DNA of 64,000 nucleotides, from positions 3,128,501 to 3,192,500 of the forward strand of contig NZ_CP011388.1 of NCBI RefSeq assembly GCF_001644605.1. Direction: 5' to 3'. The position numbers were made by a program, and so were the translations under genes. The notes under the pieces are model-generated. The model was not told the DNA's origin. It saw only the letters and a list, made by a program, of their open reading frames with translations, and ran no database searches. Positions 1 through 7,679 of the stretch are shown here, one piece after another; position 1 is the first letter of the stretch, and each line of letters starts with the position of its first letter. This DNA comes from Paenibacillus swuensis. GTDB taxonomy: Bacteria > Bacillota > Bacilli > Paenibacillales > DY6.

Positions 1-615
1 TGTATTATCTCTAAAGGAAATCTCAAGTTAAACGAGCTGCCGCAAGGAGCGAAGGTTGGAACAAGTTCACTGCGGCGAGCTTCCCAGCTGCAGCAATATC
101 GTCCGGATCTGAACATTGAGCCCATTCGAGGCAATATCGATTCCCGTATCAAAAAGCTGGATACGGAAGGTTTTGACGCGATTGTGCTGGCAGCGGCAGG
201 ATTGTATCGTATGGGCTGGGAGGACAAGATCAGCGAATACCTGACGGTTGAAGTGTGCTTACCCGCCGTCGGACAGGGTTCCCTGGGTATTGAATGCAGA
301 GGCGATGACATGCCGATGCTTGAAATTCTCAGTATGTTGAATGACCCTTATACCGAATTGACCGTTAAAGCCGAACGCGCCTTCCTGCGCGAACTGAACG
401 GGGGCTGTCAAGTGCCGATCGGAGCCTATGCCGTATTGGTCGACGGGGAAGAGGGACACGGCATACAATTGACTGGTTATGTAGCCACACCTGACGGATC
501 TGAACAGATTAAAGAGACATTGACGGGAACCGATCCTGTCGCCTTAGGAAAAGAATTAGCGGAGCGCTGCAAAGTCAAAGGCGCGGATCGTATATTGTCG
601 CAAGTTAGGGGATGA
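1..615 (+). CDS. hemC: Porphobilinogen deaminase (hydroxymethylbilane synthase), 5'-truncated
   Basis: Polymerises four porphobilinogen molecules into hydroxymethylbilane in cytosolic tetrapyrrole synthesis. The frame is open from base 1, so the N-terminal third lies outside the window. The visible part shows the family motif GTSSLRRASQL, then RGNIDSRIKKL, AAAGLYRMG, and LNGGCQVPIGAYA, whose Cys is the expected attachment site for the dipyrromethane cofactor. The stop codon is 6 bases before the next start, so hemC is translationally close to cobA/hemD. It is part of the hem operon seen in Bacillus (hemAXCDBL); hemA and hemX would lie to the left. Family assignment is very secure. Confidence 0.97.
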   Translation, partial: CIISKGNLKLNELPQGAKVGTSSLRRASQLQQYRPDLNIEPIRGNIDSRIKKLDTEGFDAIVLAAAGLYRMGWEDKISEYLTVEVCLPAVGQGSLGIECRGDDMPMLEILSMLNDPYTELTVKAERAFLRELNGGCQVPIGAYAVLVDGEEGHGIQLTGYVATPDGSEQIKETLTGTDPVALGKELAERCKVKGADRILSQVRG

Positions 616-621
616 GGCGTC

Positions 622-2169
622 ATGAAGAGGGGAAAAGTCTACTTAGTCGGTGCGGGGCCGGGAGATCCTAAATTAATCACGTTGCGGGGTTTAGAATGTA
701 TTCAGCGGGCGGATGTTGTCGTCTATGATCGGTTGGCCAGTCCGCGTTTGCTTCGGCATATGAAACCGGGCGCGGAGAAAGTGTACGTGGGTAAATTGCC
801 GGATCGACACACCATGAAGCAAGAGGACATTAATCAGTTGCTTGCGGACATCGCTTTAACAGGAAAGACGGTTACCCGATTAAAAGGCGGGGATCCCAGT
901 ATCTTCGGACGTGTTGCGGAAGAAGCGGAATTGCTGGTGGATAACGGGATCGAATTCGAAATTATCCCCGGAATCACCTCCGCCATTGCAGTGCCTACTT
1001 ATGCCGGCATTCCGGTGACCCACAGGGAAATCGCTTCTTCATTATCCATTATCACCGGACACGAGAATCCGGAAAAGCTGGATCAGAATATAGACTGGGC
1101 TAAGTTGACGAACGCCACAGGGACTTTGATTTTCCTGATGGGCGTGGCGAAAATAGGCTATATCAGCGAACAGCTGATACGCTATGGCCGTTCGCCCCAA
1201 ACGCCCGTCGCTCTGATCCGTTGGGGTACGCGCGTGGAACAGCGTACACTGACGGGCACGCTCGAGACGATTGCCGAACTCGTGAGGCAAGCGAACTTCC
1301 AGCCGCCGGCGGTCATCGTCGTCGGCGAGGTTGTGCTGCAGCGGGACAAGCTGCAGTGGTATGAGAAGAAGCCGCTGTTCGGCAAGCGGGTGCTCGTCAC
1401 CCGCGCCCGCAGCCAGGCGAGCGAGCTCGCGGACCGGATTGATGAACTCGGCGGCGAGGCCGTCGAGTTTCCGGTTATCCGCGTCGAGCCCGTTCGCGAA
1501 GCCGCCAAGCTGGCGCAGCTCCGCGCCGCTCTGGCGCAGCTCGACACCTACGATTGGCTCGTGTTCACGAGCCCGAACGGCGTCGAGCATTTCTTCCGCA
1601 GCCTGCGCGAAGCGGCTGCGGACATCCGGGCCATCCGCCGCGACGCGAAGATCGTGGCGGTCGGCCCGAAAACGGCCGAGGCGCTCGCGGAGCGCGGCTT
1701 GGCCGTGCATGCGCTGCCCGCGGCCGATTATCGGGCCGAGGGCGTGCTTGACGCGATCCGGCCGGAGCTTGCGGCCGGACAGCGGGTGTTGCTGCCGCGC
1801 GGGGACCTGGCGCGGGCTTGGCTGCCGGCCGAGCTGACTCAGCTTGGCCTGGCGGTGACGGAAGTCGACGTCTACGAGACGGTGCCGTCGGGGGAAGATG
1901 CGGCGGAGATCGCGGAGCTGCTCCGGAACAAAGACGTACATATCGTCACTTTTACGAGCTCGTCGACGGTCACCCATCTGCTGGACTTGCTGAAGCAGGC
2001 TGGGGAGGCGGATCCGCATAACCTGCTCCAAGATATAACGGTAGTCTGCATCGGACCGCTTACAGCGGAAACCGCGCTGAAAGCGGGTATTCAAGTACAT
2101 TTAACAGCTAAGGAAGCAACCATCGATTCACTTGTGGATTCGCTTGTGAACACGGCGGTTAGTGTTTAA
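622..2169 (+). CDS. cobA: Fused uroporphyrinogen-III C-methyltransferase / uroporphyrinogen-III synthase
   Basis: A two-domain enzyme of 515 residues. The N-terminal half (about 1-245) is an S-adenosylmethionine-dependent methyltransferase making precorrin-2 (siroheme/B12 branch): VGAGPGDPKLITLRG near the start, LKGGDPSIFGR at 87-97, and a PGITSAIAVP stretch at about 116-125. The C-terminal half (from about 250, KRVLVTRARSQAS) is the HemD fold that cyclises hydroxymethylbilane to uroporphyrinogen III. Such fusions are known in Paenibacillus and clostridia, whereas B. subtilis keeps hemD separate. It lies between hemC and hemB as expected. Bases from about 1230 to 1960, mostly the HemD half, are much richer in G+C than the flanks (43 of 60 at 1621-1680). 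Domain calls are secure; the fusion is seen directly as one uninterrupted frame. Confidence 0.95.
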   Translation: MKRGKVYLVGAGPGDPKLITLRGLECIQRADVVVYDRLASPRLLRHMKPGAEKVYVGKLPDRHTMKQEDINQLLADIALTGKTVTRLKGGDPSIFGRVAEEAELLVDNGIEFEIIPGITSAIAVPTYAGIPVTHREIASSLSIITGHENPEKLDQNIDWAKLTNATGTLIFLMGVAKIGYISEQLIRYGRSPQTPVALIRWGTRVEQRTLTGTLETIAELVRQANFQPPAVIVVGEVVLQRDKLQWYEKKPLFGKRVLVTRARSQASELADRIDELGGEAVEFPVIRVEPVREAAKLAQLRAALAQLDTYDWLVFTSPNGVEHFFRSLREAAADIRAIRRDAKIVAVGPKTAEALAERGLAVHALPAADYRAEGVLDAIRPELAAGQRVLLPRGDLARAWLPAELTQLGLAVTEVDVYETVPSGEDAAEIAELLRNKDVHIVTFTSSSTVTHLLDLLKQAGEADPHNLLQDITVVCIGPLTAETALKAGIQVHLTAKEATIDSLVDSLVNTAVSV

Positions 2170-2210
2170 TTTCACTATGAGCTTTTGGACAACACACAAG
2201 GAGGATGGTT

Positions 2211-3206
2211 ATGAGTTTCCCCATCACTAGACTGCGCCGTTTGCGCGGCAATGCAGGTATTCGTAATCTTGTTCGCGAAACGCGTCTAAGCGTTAACGAT
2301 CTTATATATCCGTTATTCGTTACTACGGGGACTGGGGTGAAAGAAGAGATCCCTTCAATGCCGGGAGTTTATCATCTGTCTCTGGATTTATTGGAAGAGG
2401 AGGTTCGTGAAGTTTCCGCCTTGGGCATCCAAGCGATCCTGCTCTTCGGTGTTCCGGATACGAAGGATGAAGCGGGCTCATCCGCCTACGCGGAAGAAGG
2501 CATTGTGCAACAGGCAACGCGTCTCATTAAACGTGTAACACCAGACATGCTGGTTGTTGCTGACACTTGTCTGTGCCAATTCACTTCCACCGGACACTGC
2601 GGTGTCGTCCATTATGACGAAGCTTGCGGCACGGCGGAAATTCTGAATGACGAATCGCTTGCCCTCCTGGTCAAGACAGCGGTGTCCCAAGCGGAGGCTG
2701 GGGCGGATATCATCGCGCCTTCCAATATGATGGACGGCTATGTCGCAGCCATCCGCAGCGGATTGGACGAAGCCGGGTTTACGAATACGCCGATTATGGC
2801 GTACTCTGTGAAATACGCTTCAGCCTTCTACGGTCCTTTCCGGGATGCTGCGCACTCCACACCACAATTCGGCGATCGCAAGACCTATCAGATGGACCCG
2901 GCTAACGGACGCGAGGCCCTGCGCGAAGCGGAATCCGATGTGCTTGAAGGCGCGGATCTGTTAATGGTGAAGCCGGCTCTGGCTTATATGGATATCATTC
3001 GCGCCCTCAAGGAGAACTTTGATTTACCGGTTGTGGCTTACAATGTGAGCGCGGAATATTCCATGGTAAAAGCGGCGGCCGCGAACGGCTGGGTCGACGA
3101 GAGAGCGATTGTGCTGGAAACCTTAACCGGATTTAAGCGCGCTGGCGCGGATATTATCATCACTTATTACGCCAAAGATGTTGCAGCCTGGCTGCGTGAG
3201 AATTAA
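2211..3206 (+). CDS. hemB: Delta-aminolevulinic acid dehydratase (porphobilinogen synthase)
   Basis: Condenses two 5-aminolevulinate molecules to porphobilinogen. The 331-residue protein has the zinc-binding cysteines at about 120, 122 and 130 ([15 protein letters not shown]) and the two active-site lysines in [12 protein letters not shown] and [10 protein letters not shown]. The ATG at 2211 is chosen over the in-frame ATG at 2205 because the ribosome-binding site AAGGAGG (2198-2204) touches 2205 but is 6 bases from 2211. The cysteine-rich site indicates the zinc-dependent class rather than the magnesium-only class. It lies between cobA/hemD and hemL, with a weak hairpin after its stop. Confidence 0.97.
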   Translation: MSFPITRLRRLRGNAGIRNLVRETRLSVNDLIYPLFVTTGTGVKEEIPSMPGVYHLSLDLLEEEVREVSALGIQAILLFGVPDTKDEAGSSAYAEEGIVQQATRLIKRVTPDMLVVADTCLCQFTSTGHCGVVHYDEACGTAEILNDESLALLVKTAVSQAEAGADIIAPSNMMDGYVAAIRSGLDEAGFTNTPIMAYSVKYASAFYGPFRDAAHSTPQFGDRKTYQMDPANGREALREAESDVLEGADLLMVKPALAYMDIIRALKENFDLPVVAYNVSAEYSMVKAAAANGWVDERAIVLETLTGFKRAGADIIITYYAKDVAAWLREN

Positions 3207-3247
3207 TCGTCATTCCCGTTTATAATAGAAATACTTGAACTACACCG

Positions 3248-3270
3248 GGCGCCTTCAGGGGCGCCTCTGT
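3248..3270 (+). terminator. Weak hairpin between hemB and hemL
   Basis: Two copies of the self-complementary hexamer GGCGCC (3248-3253 and 3260-3265) can form a 6-bp stem with a 6-base loop. The following bases (TCTGTTGT) are only partly T-rich, so this is at best an inefficient terminator or an mRNA processing hairpin. A TATAAT at 3221-3226 lies just upstream but has no good -35. Confidence 0.3.
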
Positions 3271-3325
3271 TGTAAGTTGTAGTACCCGTTCAATTTCCAA
3301 TTCTAATAGACAGGTTGTGTATGTA

Positions 3326-4630
3326 ATGAAGCAGAACAATTCAGTTCGTCAAGACGCTCGTTCCAGAGCCGCATTCGAGGAAGCCAAGAGCTACATCCCC
3401 GGAGGTGTCAACAGCCCCGTTCGCGCCTTTAAATCTGTGGGCTTAACACCGGTCTACATGGAACGCGGCGAAGGTGCCCGAGTATATGATATTGACGGAA
3501 ACTCTTATATTGATTATGTGGCTTCCTGGGGGCCACTGATTATGGGGCACGCCCATCCCGAGGTTGTGGAAGCGCTGAAGAGAACGGCTGAGAAAGGTAC
3601 GTCCTTCGGGGCGCCGACGGAGATGGAAACGGTGATGGCGAAGCTGGTTTGCGAGCGCGTTCCGTCGATCGAGATTGTCCGTATGGTCAATTCGGGAACG
3701 GAAGCGACGATGAGCGCTCTGCGTTTGGCCCGCGGCTACACGAAGCGGAACAAAATCCTGAAGTTTGAAGGTTCCTACCACGGCCACGCTGACGCGTTGT
3801 TGATTAAAGCGGGCTCTGGTGTTGCCACGTTAGGATTGCCCGACAGCCCCGGTGTTCCGGAAAGCGTTGCGGTAAACACGATTACGGTGCCTTATAACGA
3901 TTTGGCTTCCGTTGAAACCGCCTTCGAACGTTACGGCGAAGAAATCGCCTGCATCATTGTCGAACCGATTGCCGGGAACATGGGCGTTGTGCCTCCGCAG
4001 CCCGGATTTTTGCAAGGTTTGCGCGATGTAACGATGAAGTACGGGGCATTGCTGATCTTCGATGAGGTGATGACGGGGTTCCGGGTTCATCTGAACTGCG
4101 CGCAGGGCTTATACGGCGTAACGCCTGATCTAACTTGTTTAGGCAAGGTAATCGGAGGAGGGTTGCCGGTAGGCGCGTACGGCGGCAGACGCGAGATTAT
4201 GGAGCAGATCGCGCCAAGCGGGCCGATTTATCAAGCAGGAACCTTGTCCGGGAATCCGCTTGCGATGGCGGCGGGATACCATACGCTGCGTTTACTTGGG
4301 GAACCGGGTGTCTACGAGCGGTTGGAGCAATTATCCTCGCGTTTAGCGGACGGGTTTATGCGGAACAGCGCGGAACGGGGAATCGAGTCTACGTTGAATC
4401 GTGTCGGTTCAATGGTATGTCCGTTCTTTACGGCGACCGAGGTGGTCAATTATGATACCGCGAAAACTTCGGATCTGAACCGGTTCAAAACCTATTTCGG
4501 TCAAATGCTAGATCTGGGCGTCAGCGTCGCCCCTTCCCAGTTTGAAGGGATGTTTGTTTCCGCCGTGCATACGGAAGAAGATATCGACCGGACGATTGAA
4601 GCGCATCGCACCGCGCTCCAAGGACTGTGA
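3326..4630 (+). CDS. hemL: Glutamate-1-semialdehyde 2,1-aminomutase
   Basis: PLP-dependent aminomutase that converts glutamate-1-semialdehyde to 5-aminolevulinate in the C5 pathway. The 434-residue protein carries [10 protein letters not shown] near the N-terminus, [19 protein letters not shown], and the PLP lysine at about residue 274 in [11 protein letters not shown] 3326 is preferred to an upstream in-frame GTG (3317); no strong ribosome-binding site precedes either. Its last bases overlap the next start as GTGA (4627-4630), so the following gene is translationally coupled. Paralogues (gsaB/hemL2) occur in Bacilli, but the hem-operon context supports hemL. Confidence 0.96.
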   Translation: MKQNNSVRQDARSRAAFEEAKSYIPGGVNSPVRAFKSVGLTPVYMERGEGARVYDIDGNSYIDYVASWGPLIMGHAHPEVVEALKRTAEKGTSFGAPTEMETVMAKLVCERVPSIEIVRMVNSGTEATMSALRLARGYTKRNKILKFEGSYHGHADALLIKAGSGVATLGLPDSPGVPESVAVNTITVPYNDLASVETAFERYGEEIACIIVEPIAGNMGVVPPQPGFLQGLRDVTMKYGALLIFDEVMTGFRVHLNCAQGLYGVTPDLTCLGKVIGGGLPVGAYGGRREIMEQIAPSGPIYQAGTLSGNPLAMAAGYHTLRLLGEPGVYERLEQLSSRLADGFMRNSAERGIESTLNRVGSMVCPFFTATEVVNYDTAKTSDLNRFKTYFGQMLDLGVSVAPSQFEGMFVSAVHTEEDIDRTIEAHRTALQGL

Positions 4631-5592
4631 TCCCTGTTGATTCAACCGGCCAACCTGAAGATAAAGGGTCGCAAACCACGGTTTCGTCCAGTCTGAAGGG
4701 GTCCGGTGCTCAGCGCAAAGGCGAATGGCTCGAGCTTGGCATCACCGCGGCTGATCTTCAAGATTTGGAGACGGCCGGCATCACCGACTTCGTCAGCCGT
4801 CTCCTGCGCACGCCGCCGGCGTTCGCGCGCAAACTGCAAGCTTCCGGCGGCCTGCAGCAGAGCGGCGACAAGCTGCGGCTGCGTTTGTTCGGGGCGGAGC
4901 CTGCAGGCTTCGCGCCGGAGTGGATGGACCTCCCCGTGCTGTATGAAGATGACTATGTGCTAGTCATTCTCAAACCAGCCGGGCTTAAAGTCCATCCCAC
5001 CGACGGTGAACCCGGCACGTTGGCGCACGGCGTCGCCTCCTACTTCGAATGCACCGGCCAAGCTTGCGCTGTGCGTCACGTCCATCGTCTGGACGAATGG
5101 ACGAGCGGGCCGGTGCTTTACGCCAAGGGCGCGCTTGCCCTCGCGCGCCTCGATGATGCGATGCGGCGCAAGGCGATCGGCCGCATCTATGTGGCGCTGG
5201 CCGCCGGCGAGCTGTCACCGCCGGCGGGCCGCGTGGATCTGCCGATCGGGCGGGATCGGCATCACAAGCAGCGGCGCAGAGTGTCGCCTGGGGGCGAGGA
5301 GGCCGTCACGTATTACGAGACGGTCTCCTCCGCCGGGGGCGCTTCACTCGTACGGCTGCGCCTCGAGACGGGACGCACGCATCAGATTCGCGTGCATATG
5401 AGTCATCTCGGGCATCCGCTGCTGGGGGACAGCCTATACGGAGGCAGTCTGCATCAAGGGATTACCCGGCAGGCGCTGCACGGGGAAAGACTGATCTTTC
5501 CACATCCGTTGACCGATGAAGAAATTGAAGTTGCAGCGCCGTGGCCAGAGGATTTCTTGGCCGCATGCGCCAAACTCCAACTAAAAATGTAG
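4627..5592 (+). CDS. RluA-family RNA pseudouridine synthase
   Basis: Probably isomerises uridines in rRNA or tRNA. The 321-residue protein shows the RluA-family catalytic motif [15 protein letters not shown] with the nucleophilic aspartate at about 156, preceded by [19 protein letters not shown], and later the conserved [20 protein letters not shown]. No clear S4 domain is visible in the first 90 residues. The GTG start at 4627 overlaps the hemL stop by 4 bases. Bases about 4690-5420 are distinctly GC-richer than the flanks, like patches in cobA/hemD and thrB. The exact target cannot be told from sequence. In B. subtilis hemL is followed directly by spoVID, so this gene is an insertion relative to that order. 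Confidence 0.9.
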   Translation: MIPVDSTGQPEDKGSQTTVSSSLKGSGAQRKGEWLELGITAADLQDLETAGITDFVSRLLRTPPAFARKLQASGGLQQSGDKLRLRLFGAEPAGFAPEWMDLPVLYEDDYVLVILKPAGLKVHPTDGEPGTLAHGVASYFECTGQACAVRHVHRLDEWTSGPVLYAKGALALARLDDAMRRKAIGRIYVALAAGELSPPAGRVDLPIGRDRHHKQRRRVSPGGEEAVTYYETVSSAGGASLVRLRLETGRTHQIRVHMSHLGHPLLGDSLYGGSLHQGITRQALHGERLIFPHPLTDEEIEVAAPWPEDFLAACAKLQLKM

Positions 5593-5621
5593 TCATGCTC
5601 CTTTCCCTTCGGCCATATATA
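5593..5621 (+). promoter_or_regulatory. Weak sigmaE-like promoter before spoVID
   Basis: TCATGCT (5593-5599), a 14-base spacer, and CATATATA (5614-5621) resemble the mother-cell sigmaE pattern (KMATATT, 13-15 bases, CATACAnT) with two mismatches in each element. The spacing equals that of the better sites before spoIVFA and spoIIB. B. subtilis spoVID is sigmaE-dependent, which makes this plausible but not strong. Confidence 0.3.
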
Positions 5622-5695
5622 TAGACGGAAAGCATTTTGGATTCTCAAGACGAGCAGCCAACGATTTTCCGATGGTTGAAGGGAGGATTTGTATA

Positions 5696-6958
5696 GTGAC
5701 GGAGCATAACGGGTTAAGATTTGATATTTATGAACGCGTTCATCTGGCTGAAGAAGGCATTGGCATTGCTGAATTGGAAGAAGCCGAGCTGCTGCCCTAT
5801 ATTGAGGTGTATTCCAACGGAGAGCAAGCCGTGCTCAGAGGCAGCTTGTTGCTTACCGGCAAATATCTGGGGGAAGACGAGTTCAGAAGCAGCGTAGAGC
5901 TTCAGCACTCCATCCCCGTGGAAATTTCCATTCCCATGACACGTGTCAGTCGGTTGGAAGATATCCAGGTGGAAATTGAAAACTTTGATATTGACGTGTT
6001 GTCCAACCGAAGCTTAAATGTCACAGGATTGCTTACACTGCGGGGTGTACAGCTGGTAACGGAAACGGTGGAATCCCGCTGGGACGAGGAAGAAATCGTC
6101 GCCGTGCACCAAACGGAAGATGTGCGTGAGCTTTACAACCCTCGCAATTATCCGCTGGATGCTGAACCTTCCATCTCCGCAGCGGAGTACTATGAACAAC
6201 TCAATCAACAAACACAAGGTGAACGTCCTCTGTACCCATGGGAAACGGAATCCAGAGAAAACGAGTCTCAAGGGGAGAGCACACCGTACACGGGTACCGC
6301 CAGCTATAATACGTTGTTATCTGAGCCTGTTTCGGAAGACTATAATGCCGTTTCCGATCCGGAAGCTTATGCTTATGACGCGGGGCAGCGTACGGAACAA
6401 GAGGTTTATTATTCGGCTGAGGCTCAGGTTCAGGCTGAAGAGGAGCCGAACTATAATTCCTACGAGCAGGCGGGTTACGCCGCTTCCTATGGACAACAAG
6501 AGCAGCAAGAGTCCGCTTATTCCTATGATGACTCCTCCTATGATCGCAACCAAGAAAACTATGTTGCCGAAGAATACAAGGAGCCTAAGCTGGCTTTCGG
6601 CGTGAAACGTGATCAGGAAGTTGATCCAAGCGCCCCTGCACCATACGGATTGCAGAATCTGATACATACGTCTGCGCCCAGAGATGCCGATGCCGGGGAA
6701 GAGGAAACGGAAGCCTATGAGAGCGCGGCGTATATCGGCGGTTCATCTGGAGATGAATTGCAGTGGAAGAATTTATTTTTGGCCAATGCAACCGAAGAAA
6801 CTTCTTTCCGTAAGCTTAGAATGTGTATCGTTCAGAGGGAAGAGACCATCAGTACCATTGCTGAACGATATAACTTGAACCCGCGGGAAATTGCGCTTTA
6901 CAATCGCTTGGACGATCAGACGGTGTCCGCAGGGCAAGTGCTGTACATTCCGCGCTGA
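5696..6958 (+). CDS. spoVID: Stage VI sporulation protein D (spore coat assembly)
   Basis: Mother-cell protein that helps the spore coat encase the forespore. The 420-residue protein has three parts: an N-terminal SpoVID-type domain (about 1-125, with EVYSNGEQAVLRGSLLLTG), a long acidic Tyr/Gln/Glu-rich linker (about 130-340), and a C-terminal LysM domain (about 375-420, beginning CIVQREETISTIAERYNLN). The GTG at 5696 has AGGGAGG 9 bases upstream and gives the expected N-terminus; an in-frame ATG at 5672 lacks a site. Position between hemL and valS matches B. subtilis, although ysxE is absent here. The linker is low complexity, so only the ends are diagnostic. Confidence 0.9.
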   Translation: MTEHNGLRFDIYERVHLAEEGIGIAELEEAELLPYIEVYSNGEQAVLRGSLLLTGKYLGEDEFRSSVELQHSIPVEISIPMTRVSRLEDIQVEIENFDIDVLSNRSLNVTGLLTLRGVQLVTETVESRWDEEEIVAVHQTEDVRELYNPRNYPLDAEPSISAAEYYEQLNQQTQGERPLYPWETESRENESQGESTPYTGTASYNTLLSEPVSEDYNAVSDPEAYAYDAGQRTEQEVYYSAEAQVQAEEEPNYNSYEQAGYAASYGQQEQQESAYSYDDSSYDRNQENYVAEEYKEPKLAFGVKRDQEVDPSAPAPYGLQNLIHTSAPRDADAGEEETEAYESAAYIGGSSGDELQWKNLFLANATEETSFRKLRMCIVQREETISTIAERYNLNPREIALYNRLDDQTVSAGQVLYIPR

Positions 6959-6968
6959 CCATAATAAA

Positions 6969-7028
6969 AAAGCCTCCCCGCCGAAATCGGACTGAAAACC
7001 GATGACGTGCAAGGAGGCTTATATTTTG
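6969..7028. terminator. Bidirectional terminator between spoVID and a minus-strand gene
   Basis: AAGCCTCC (from about 6970) pairs with GGAGGCTT (ending about 7020); an inner ATCGG/CCGAT pair can stack inside. The left arm is preceded by AATAAAAA, which gives a U-run for minus-strand transcripts, and the right arm is followed by ATATTTT for plus-strand transcripts. It separates spoVID from the convergent small gene at 7036-7200. Confidence 0.7.
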
Positions 7029-7035
7029 CCCGTGA

Positions 7036-7200
7036 TTAGTACATGTCGAGCAGAAAGCCCAGATAGGCCAGAAACAAACCAAACAGCAACACGATGTCAA
7101 ACCCCGTCGGAAACAGCAATGTGCGCACGAATTGAACACAGATAACCGGAAATAAAACCCCTTTAACTTGATAACGGATTCTCCACCACCAACGTTCCAC
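7036..7200 (-). CDS. Small membrane protein of unknown function (54 residues)
   Basis: Unrecognised short gene. It starts with GTG at 7200 behind a strong ribosome-binding site (GAGGAGG, 6 bases upstream, minus strand) and stops at 7036, just before the shared terminator. The protein begins VERWWWRIRYQVKG, a basic/aromatic N-terminus, then has two hydrophobic stretches (VLFPVICVQFVRTLLF and IVLLFGLFLAYLGFLL) separated by a PTG turn, suggesting a two-helix hairpin in the membrane with both ends probably inside. Good initiation signals, a dedicated terminator and a membrane-like composition argue that it is real. It would be missed by size or ATG-only filters. Function unknown. Confidence 0.7.
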   Translation of the reverse strand: MERWWWRIRYQVKGVLFPVICVQFVRTLLFPTGFDIVLLFGLFLAYLGFLLDMY

Positions 7201-7328
7201 CGCGAAACCTCCTCATTCTCTATCCGTTCTTTCTGTCATCTTATGAAATACGCCCGGCAAATGTCCCTGTACCCTCAGTTTATGAAGAAGATAAGCTCGC
7301 TTATGACTCCGTTTGGACTTACAAAAGA

Positions 7329-7357
7329 TTGACTCCTCCTTCAAGAATGAGTATTAT
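7329..7357 (+). promoter_or_regulatory. Promoter for the valS T-box transcript
   Basis: TTGACT (7329-7334), 17-base spacer, TATTAT (7352-7357): a good sigmaA-type promoter placed just before the T-box leader. Confidence 0.7.
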
Positions 7358-7389
7358 AGGGATAATAAATGTCTATACTGAGTTCTAAT

Positions 7390-7650
7390 AAGGAATGACG
7401 TTGATCGGGAGGAGTACGCAGCCAACCCTGCAGAGAGCGAAACCATTTGCTGAGAGGTTTCGCAGGATGTAATTGCGGAAAGTCGCCCGGGAGTTGCTGG
7501 ATCTGTACAGATCAGCCGGTTGCAGCCGTTATCTGTTGAGTGCCGTGTGCGGAGCTATGGGTTTAAACCGAGCTGAACATTCACACGGAACAAAGGTGGT
7601 ACCACGGAAGCTAAACCTTTCGTCCTTTGGGGCGAAGGGTTTTTTTGTTG
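7390..7650 (+). promoter_or_regulatory. Valine T-box riboswitch leader of valS
   Basis: Senses uncharged tRNA(Val) and permits readthrough into valS when valine is scarce. Seen directly: the AGTA-containing specifier-loop strand (GAGGAGTACGCAG, about 7409-7421), an AGAGAG...GCTGAGAGG distal stem-I element, a specifier candidate GTC (Val) at 7482-7484 in the context GAAAGTCG, and the canonical T-box AGGTGGTACCACGG (about 7594-7607). The antiterminator would compete with the terminator at 7615-7647. The codon reading follows from pairing the flanking helices CGCA/TTGCG and CGGG/CCCG. Confidence 0.93.
7615..7647 (+). terminator. T-box terminator of valS leader
   Basis: An 11-bp stem (7615-7625 with 7630-7640; loop TTTG) followed by seven T. 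It is the OFF-state terminator of the valine T-box. Confidence 0.92.
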
Positions 7651-7679
7651 TTTAAATCGATATTGTGGAGGAAACAGTC

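Noticed and set aside
1042-2100. Long minus-strand frame (352 codons) opposite cobA/hemD
   Set aside because: Opposes a well-identified enzyme; Arg/Gln-rich composition typical of the shadow of a GC-rich gene, and no ribosome-binding site.
7473-7655. Short frame inside the valS leader
   Set aside because: Lies entirely in the T-box structure; no ribosome-binding site.
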